Part shown: positions 5,351-8,161 of the stretch, piece after piece
Layout of the letters: each line of letters opens with the position of its first letter
Numbering within the stretch: the first letter of the stretch is position 1
From: Paraglaciecola arctica
Lineage (GTDB): Bacteria > Pseudomonadota > Gammaproteobacteria > Enterobacterales > Alteromonadaceae
Assembly (NCBI GenBank): GCA_003232445.1
Contig: QIJM01000074.1
Coordinates: 1-8,161 of the forward strand
DNA: 8,161 nucleotides
Direction of reading: 5' to 3'
Translations under genes and position numbers: made by a program
The notes under the pieces: generated by a model
What the model was told of the DNA's origin: nothing
What the model saw: the letters and a program-made list of their open reading frames with translations, nothing else
Databases searched by the model: none

Positions 5351-5496
5351 TTGTCGCAGCTTGATATTGGTAGCGTGATTGATTTACCTGTTGCTAAACA
5401 GTTTTCTAGCTCTTGAATCGCTTCAAGCTCTTGATCGCAACGTTGCTCTAACGTCTCCGCCACCAAACGATTGCGGGCGGTGTCTCGAAGGAACAA
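5347..5496 (-). pseudogene. Probable serine-recombinase C-terminal remnant
   Basis: The minus strand reads an open stretch of 49 residues, beginning about LFLRDTARNRLVAETLEQRC and continuing DQELEAIQELENCLATGK to TAA 5349-5347. The pattern NRLVAxTLExR(W)xxELxxIxELE resembles the coiled-coil tail of large serine recombinases, where a Trp usually stands at the Cys of EQRC. No catalytic or zinc-ribbon domain is present and no start or ribosome-binding site fits, so it is a fossil. It overlaps the stop codon of vapC by two bases on the other strand. The family call rests on recall of the pattern and is tentative. Confidence 0.4.
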
Positions 5497-5512
5497 GACA
5501 TATGCCCATTTA

Positions 5513-6091
5513 TTATAGGTTTTTGTATCTACTTTTAATTTTTTCGATGATATGCTTTGCCTCTGCTACTTCTAAACCCGACCCAAAACTTGGAGTATTA
5601 CGATCATAATCGAATGCGATTACACTATCGGGTTCTTCCGCCGTTTTTTTTCTACCGTTAAACCAATATTGCACTCTTCTACTATCACCAAGTCCAGAAG
5701 TATCCAAGGCGGTCACGCGCAAACATTTAACATGCGCAATATTATATTTTTTTGAATAAGAAAAAAGAATAAAATCCTTTTTATGTTGTAATTCGAAATC
5801 ATCAATTCTGATTATTTCTCTTCCACATGATTCCCATAGCCAAAAGATAATTACAACACCACCGACCAACGTCCAACCGCCCAACAGAACCGTCATGGAC
5901 AAAATAGACTCTTTACTATCGGTGTTTAGAAAAGCCCCTATCTCACTGATTCCTCCAAATATCCACAGTGCAAGATAGATTCCATAAAAAAGATTCGCGG
6001 AATATCTTCCTACATTCGGTATTATTATTTCCATTTTTTCTGGATCATCTCTGATAATAAATCCAATTTTCCTTAATTCAATTTTTACCAT
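5513..6091 (-). CDS. Two-helix membrane protein with possible PH-like domain
   Basis: A 192-residue protein of unknown function. A short N-terminal segment (1-30) leads to two membrane helices at about 33-54 (LFYGIYLALWIFGGISEIGA) and 63-86 (LSMTVLLGGWTLVGGVVIIF), joined by a short loop. A soluble domain of about 100 residues follows, with alternating strands (REIIRIDDFELQ, FILFSYSKKYNI, VKCLRVTAL, VIAFDYDRN) and a closing helix EVAEAKHIIEKIKSR. Helix hairpin plus strand-rich domain ending FGSGL-EAEA is the layout of bacterial PH-like membrane proteins; this comparison is from general pattern only. The ATG at 6091 is the only good start, and GGAG (6104-6107 on the complement) is rather far upstream. 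It stands alone, convergent with the toxin-antitoxin pair. Confidence 0.6.
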   Translation of the reverse strand: MVKIELRKIGFIIRDDPEKMEIIIPNVGRYSANLFYGIYLALWIFGGISEIGAFLNTDSKESILSMTVLLGGWTLVGGVVIIFWLWESCGREIIRIDDFELQHKKDFILFSYSKKYNIAHVKCLRVTALDTSGLGDSRRVQYWFNGRKKTAEEPDSVIAFDYDRNTPSFGSGLEVAEAKHIIEKIKSRYKNL

Positions 6092-6202
6092 AACAAGTAT
6101 TTATTACTCCAATAGTTTAATATTGTTCAATCAATTCGGATTCAATCGCTCGAGCTATATAGCTATATAAGGAGAATAAAGGCCCTACCCTTAAAAGTCT
6201 AA

Positions 6203-6310
6203 GGTTATTTGAGCACCCAATCACCTCTATGGAAACGGGTAAGGTTGACTCTGGGTTTAGGCATCAGGGCGGCGAGCCGGGCGATAACGAAATTCGGGGA
6301 CACCCGCTAA
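6203..6310 (+). pseudogene. Short decayed coding remnant, VRLTLGLG type
   Basis: The plus strand reads GYLSTQSPLWKRVRLTLGLG, then about 15 more residues to TAA 6308-6310, with a stop (TAA 6200-6202) just before. It pairs with the minus-strand remnant at 3263-3373 through GYL...W..VR.TLGLG. At DNA level, AGGTTGACTCTGGGTTT (6242-6258) is the complement of 3276-3292 apart from one base. It runs into the left end of repeat copy C. No family is recognised. Confidence 0.3.
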
Positions 6311-6407
6311 TTGTAAGTAGATAAGTAATCCCGTTCAACAAAAATTGACATTGGCACTGATTTTTCTTGCTGGGCCTGGTTTTAATTTGAAATTAGGCGG
6401 GTGTCCC
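6297..6407 (+). repeat. GGGACACCC-ended interspersed repeat, copy C
   Basis: This 111-bp copy has the best-preserved ends. GGGACACCCGCTAATT on the left matches the complement of the right end, AATTAGGCGGGTGTCCC, with one inserted base. It has the internal TTTTTCTTGCTGGGCCTGGT segment shared with copy B. ATGAATTA follows, as after copy A. A GGGG at 6296-6299 gives the CGGGGACAC form that I associate with repeats mobilised by REP-associated Y1 transposases in gammaproteobacteria. Confidence 0.88.
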
Positions 6408-6495
6408 ATGAATTATGCTGAAGAAAGTTTTTTACCCACAAGCTGACTTCCAATCCCTTTTACTACTTGACTAATAGTGATCAATGCATTCGCTT

Positions 6496-6841
6496 TTACC
6501 CTGGATAAAAGTATCCTTGCGCTAGATTGATCGCATTAAAGAGACGATAGTCCCAATAACCTAAATCAAAAATGATGAGCTTTCCCTTTAACCAATCGAC
6601 ATTCGGGAAACACTTTCGATCATGTACTGAGGTCGCGGTTGTCGAGAACCATTCCATTTTCCCAGACAGAAGATTAAAGCAGGCGTGCCACTTTATTCTT
6701 GCGAACGTTCGTATCACCGATGAAGCAAAAAATAAAGCCAGAGACAAACTCAAGGTGAGGCAGTTTGGTGCGATTATCTTGAGCAGGAATCACCTGCGTA
6801 AATGTTTGCTTAAGAACATCGAGAATGGTATCTTTTTCCAT
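6496..6841 (-). pseudogene. IS4-type DDE transposase remnant, internally deleted
   Basis: Two pieces of one transposase lie in different frames. The N-terminal piece starts at ATG 6841 with AAGGAG six bases upstream and reads MEKDTILDVLKQTFTQVIPA, a normal IS4-type opening. From about 6750 a second frame reads TFARIKWHACFNLLSGKMEW, then TSVHDRKCFP and WLKGKLIIFDLGYWDYRLF. That block is the second catalytic Asp region of IS4-family DDE transposases (FDLGY.....LF..I). The sequence around the first Asp is missing between the pieces, and the frame ends at GYFYPG, TAA 6496-6498, where GYF-SR is expected, so the catalytic Glu is lost too. With one of three acidic residues it is dead. No terminal inverted repeats of a full IS are visible. 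Confidence 0.8.
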
Positions 6842-6974
6842 GGCGAACTCCTTTTCTTTCCAAAAATTAATTGTTTGCACAAATAATTTAACGGATTCTA
6901 AAGGAGTTTTCTACAGCTTATTAATATAAAAAACAATTAATCCCGAACACCTATGAGTGAGGTCTAACGCTTAC

Positions 6975-7667
6975 ATGAAAAATAAAGTTCTAATTAGTTG
7001 GGGTTTGTGGTTGGCACTTTTGTTTGTAAGCTCCTGCTCGTCTGAAAAGAATAAGTTACCGAAGAAAGTTGCATATCACTTAGCAAAAGAGAACGTATAT
7101 AAAGATAAAAAGGGCGAACTTTATTTTAGAATAGAAAATGATCCGCCCTTTAGTGAGAAGTATGATGGGGGCCCTTATGAAAAATATTCTTATTTAGAAG
7201 AAATTTACGTTCACAACAAAATACATAGCTTACGGAATATTATCGACCTAGAGTCTCTAGAGAAGCTTGGCTCATCTGGTGTTTATTATAAGGATAAAAA
7301 TTATGTATACATATTCCCTGTTCGCTCCGGGTGTGCCGGTGGCAACCATTTTGCGCTACAAAGCAAGAATATTAAGTTTCTTGATAGTGATAAATATTAT
7401 TTAAAAACAAGCGATAATGTATATTATAACGGTAATAGAATAGATGACCTGGATATAAATACTGCTAAGTATGTTGTTTGGCCAGTACCAAAACATAAAA
7501 AAACGATACGATTGATTAAAGACAAGTCTCGATATTACTATGGAGGAGAAAAATTGACTGTAGATCTCATCTGTCGTACCCGTTTTTCGACTTCAGTTAG
7601 AAAAGAAATCATTGAAAAAATATTAGGAAAAAGGAATGGGAAGTTAATAAATTGTAATCAGTATTAA
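6975..7667 (+). CDS. DKNYY-family lipoprotein
   Basis: With ATG 6975 the product has 230 residues. MKNKVLISWGLWLALLFVSS followed by C21 is a lipoprotein signal peptide with lipobox VSSC. Residue 22 is Ser, so outer-membrane sorting is likely in a gammaproteobacterium. The mature protein has repeated short tyrosine-rich strands, including YYKDKNYVYIFPV (about 104-116) and DKYYLKTSDNVYYNGNRIDD, the form of the DKNYY family, whose function is not known. Two cysteines, in SGCAGG and DLICRT, could pair. GTG 6957 would add six residues before the signal and is less likely; no strong ribosome-binding site precedes ATG 6975 (GTGAGG at 6957-6962 is 12 bases away). No operon partner is seen. Confidence 0.75.
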   Translation: MKNKVLISWGLWLALLFVSSCSSEKNKLPKKVAYHLAKENVYKDKKGELYFRIENDPPFSEKYDGGPYEKYSYLEEIYVHNKIHSLRNIIDLESLEKLGSSGVYYKDKNYVYIFPVRSGCAGGNHFALQSKNIKFLDSDKYYLKTSDNVYYNGNRIDDLDINTAKYVVWPVPKHKKTIRLIKDKSRYYYGGEKLTVDLICRTRFSTSVRKEIIEKILGKRNGKLINCNQY

Positions 7668-7704
7668 ATCGTTGCTTCCCCGGTGAAAAATTACGCTTTA
7701 CTTA

Positions 7705-7778
7705 AACAAGCTTTGCATGCTTGTTCATGGGTAACTTTTCCTGCACACCTAGACAGGTGTCCACTATTTAGGCCTAAA
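7705..7778. terminator. Cluster of three palindromes downstream of the lipoprotein
   Basis: AACAAGC/GCTTGTT (7705-7711, 7719-7725) has a 7-base loop. ACACCT/AGGTGT (7745-7750, 7755-7760) has a 4-base loop. TTTAGGCCTAAA (7767-7778) is a perfect 12-bp palindrome. None is followed by a clear T-run, so a role as rho-independent terminator is uncertain. The middle hairpin could instead be an end of a mobile element. Confidence 0.3.
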
Positions 7779-7850
7779 AAACTAAATATTTTATAAGATT
7801 AATATTCACTTTGACATAGTGCTTGTGTTTCATCTTATTTGGAGGAAGTA

Positions 7851-7937
7851 ATGACTCAGAGGATGCCAGTTAAGTTACTAATTTGCACGATTAATTGCAG
7901 CAGTTTAATATTACTGCCCGTGGTCTGGTGCCTCTAA
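7851..7937 (+). pseudogene. Short frame carrying a decayed vapC 3' end
   Basis: ATG 7851 follows GGAGG with a good spacing and opens 28 codons (MTQRMPVKLLICTINCSSLI and eight more) to TAA 7935-7937. GATGCCAGTTAAGTTACTAA (7862-7881) equals vapC 5317-5336 except for one base and gives the same residues MPVKLL. Weaker similarity continues through TTAATTG...AGC...TATT past the vapC stop. I read it as a remnant of a second vapC tail; translation of the short hydrophobic peptide is possible but unsupported. Confidence 0.4.
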
Positions 7938-7956
7938 ATCTGTTGGTTTGTTGATA

Positions 7957-7972
7957 TTTCCAAATATGGAAA
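7957..7972. promoter_or_regulatory. Small palindrome upstream of the last gene
   Basis: TTTCCA (7957-7962) and TGGAAA (7967-7972) are perfect inverted arms around AATA. It could be a regulator site or a weak hairpin in the 90-bp region ahead of the partial gene. No -35/-10 pair is convincing nearby. Confidence 0.2.
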
Positions 7973-8061
7973 AGTGTCTCCTGAAAAAGACGGCTAATCC
8001 CATAGTCGAAATTAATGTAGAGTTTCTAATTACTTAAACACATTAATTTGGAGAATTCACT

Positions 8062-8161
8062 ATGTCTCACAAGTATTTAGCAAGAGTTGTTACTAGTCTA
8101 GTATTGGCATTGCTTTTCGTTTTTACCAGTACTTCCATTGCAGCAAGCAAAGCCCAGCTGT
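8062..8161 (+). CDS. N-terminus of a secreted or periplasmic protein (truncated by window)
   Basis: The first 33 codons are visible. ATG 8062 is preceded by TTTGGAGAA (8047-8055) at a good distance. MSHKYLAR is the positive start of a Sec signal peptide, VVTSLVLALLFVFTSTSIA its hydrophobic core, and AA-S near residue 28 a fitting cleavage site. The mature part (SKAQL...) is cut off by the end of the window, so neither family nor length can be judged. There is no lipobox cysteine, so a soluble periplasmic or exported protein is expected. Confidence 0.65.
   Translation, partial: MSHKYLARVVTSLVLALLFVFTSTSIAASKAQL

Larger units (their letters stand above)
6092..6495. other. Gene-free interval around repeat copy C
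   Basis: There is no intact gene. AGCTATAT occurs twice in tandem (about 6153-6168), followed by AAGGAG without a start codon. A plus-strand coding remnant (6203-6310), repeat copy C (6297-6407) and about 90 bases with nothing recognisable fill the rest before the transposase remnant. Confidence 0.55.
7668..8061. other. Gene-free interval with hairpins and a vapC tail copy
   Basis: There is no convincing gene between the lipoprotein and the last, partial gene. It holds a run of palindromes (7705-7778), a TTGACA (7811-7816) and strong GGAGG (7841-7845) ahead of a 28-codon frame that contains the vapC-like tail, and a small hairpin at 7957-7972. Confidence 0.55.

Noticed and set aside
5379..5609. 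Plus-strand open frame of 76 codons after vapC
   Set aside because: It overlaps the recombinase-like remnant and the end of the membrane protein on the other strand; no start signal or family pattern.
6572..6886. Plus-strand open frame of 104 codons
   Set aside because: It is antiparallel to the recognisable transposase remnant.
6963..6972. GTCTAACGCT as an integron attC end
   Set aside because: It fits one half-site pattern but no matching GTTRRRY partner or folded arm is found nearby; likewise GCGTTAGGT at 3325-3333 has no partner. A cassette array is not supported.
6957..6974. GTG 6957 as start of the lipoprotein
   Set aside because: ATG 6975 gives a cleaner lipoprotein signal peptide.
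1..8161. CRISPR array, rRNA or replication origin
   Set aside because: No regularly spaced direct repeats, rRNA-like stretches or clustered DnaA-type boxes were seen on reading.

Overview
The window looks like a chromosomal stretch of a gammaproteobacterium, probably aquatic. The glutathione reductase and 3-methyladenine glycosylase match the E. coli proteins closely along their length. The intergenic DNA carries REP-like palindromes and GGGACACCC-ended repeats of a kind common in that group. The genus cannot be named from this sequence.

Left part (1-3160), housekeeping or stress genes: glutathione reductase (gor, + strand) is split by an exact 16-bp tandem duplication. A MITE/REP-like palindromic element of about 235 bp follows, and its ends supply the stop codons of both gor and the convergent marR. 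A MarR-family regulator (- strand) is divergent from a small single-domain cupin and the DNA glycosylase tag. The 81-bp gap between marR and the cupin holds a palindrome that overlaps a candidate promoter. The tag gene is complete except for an in-frame TGA at codon 63 where relatives have Arg. Gor (thiol redox), the cupin and Tag (alkylation repair) would fit an electrophile or oxidant response, but two of the three are broken.

Right part (3161-8161), AT-rich accessory DNA: there are three same-direction copies of a GGGACACCC...GGGTGTCCC element of 92-114 bp. Decayed pieces include an IS4-type transposase, a probable serine-recombinase tail, a degenerate second copy of the cupin 3' end, a degenerate second copy of the vapC 3' end, and two related small coding remnants. 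Intact genes among them are a His/Met-rich CpxP/Spy-like periplasmic protein (-), a Phd/YefM-VapC type II toxin-antitoxin pair (+) with a palindromic operator, a two-helix membrane protein with a possible PH-like domain (-), a DKNYY-type lipoprotein (+), and the first 33 codons of a secreted protein (+) cut by the window end.

I see no clear new multi-gene system. The strongest observations are the precise mutations in gor and tag, the element whose symmetric ends form two stop codons, the repeat family, and the tail-end duplicates of genes that are also present intact in the same window.
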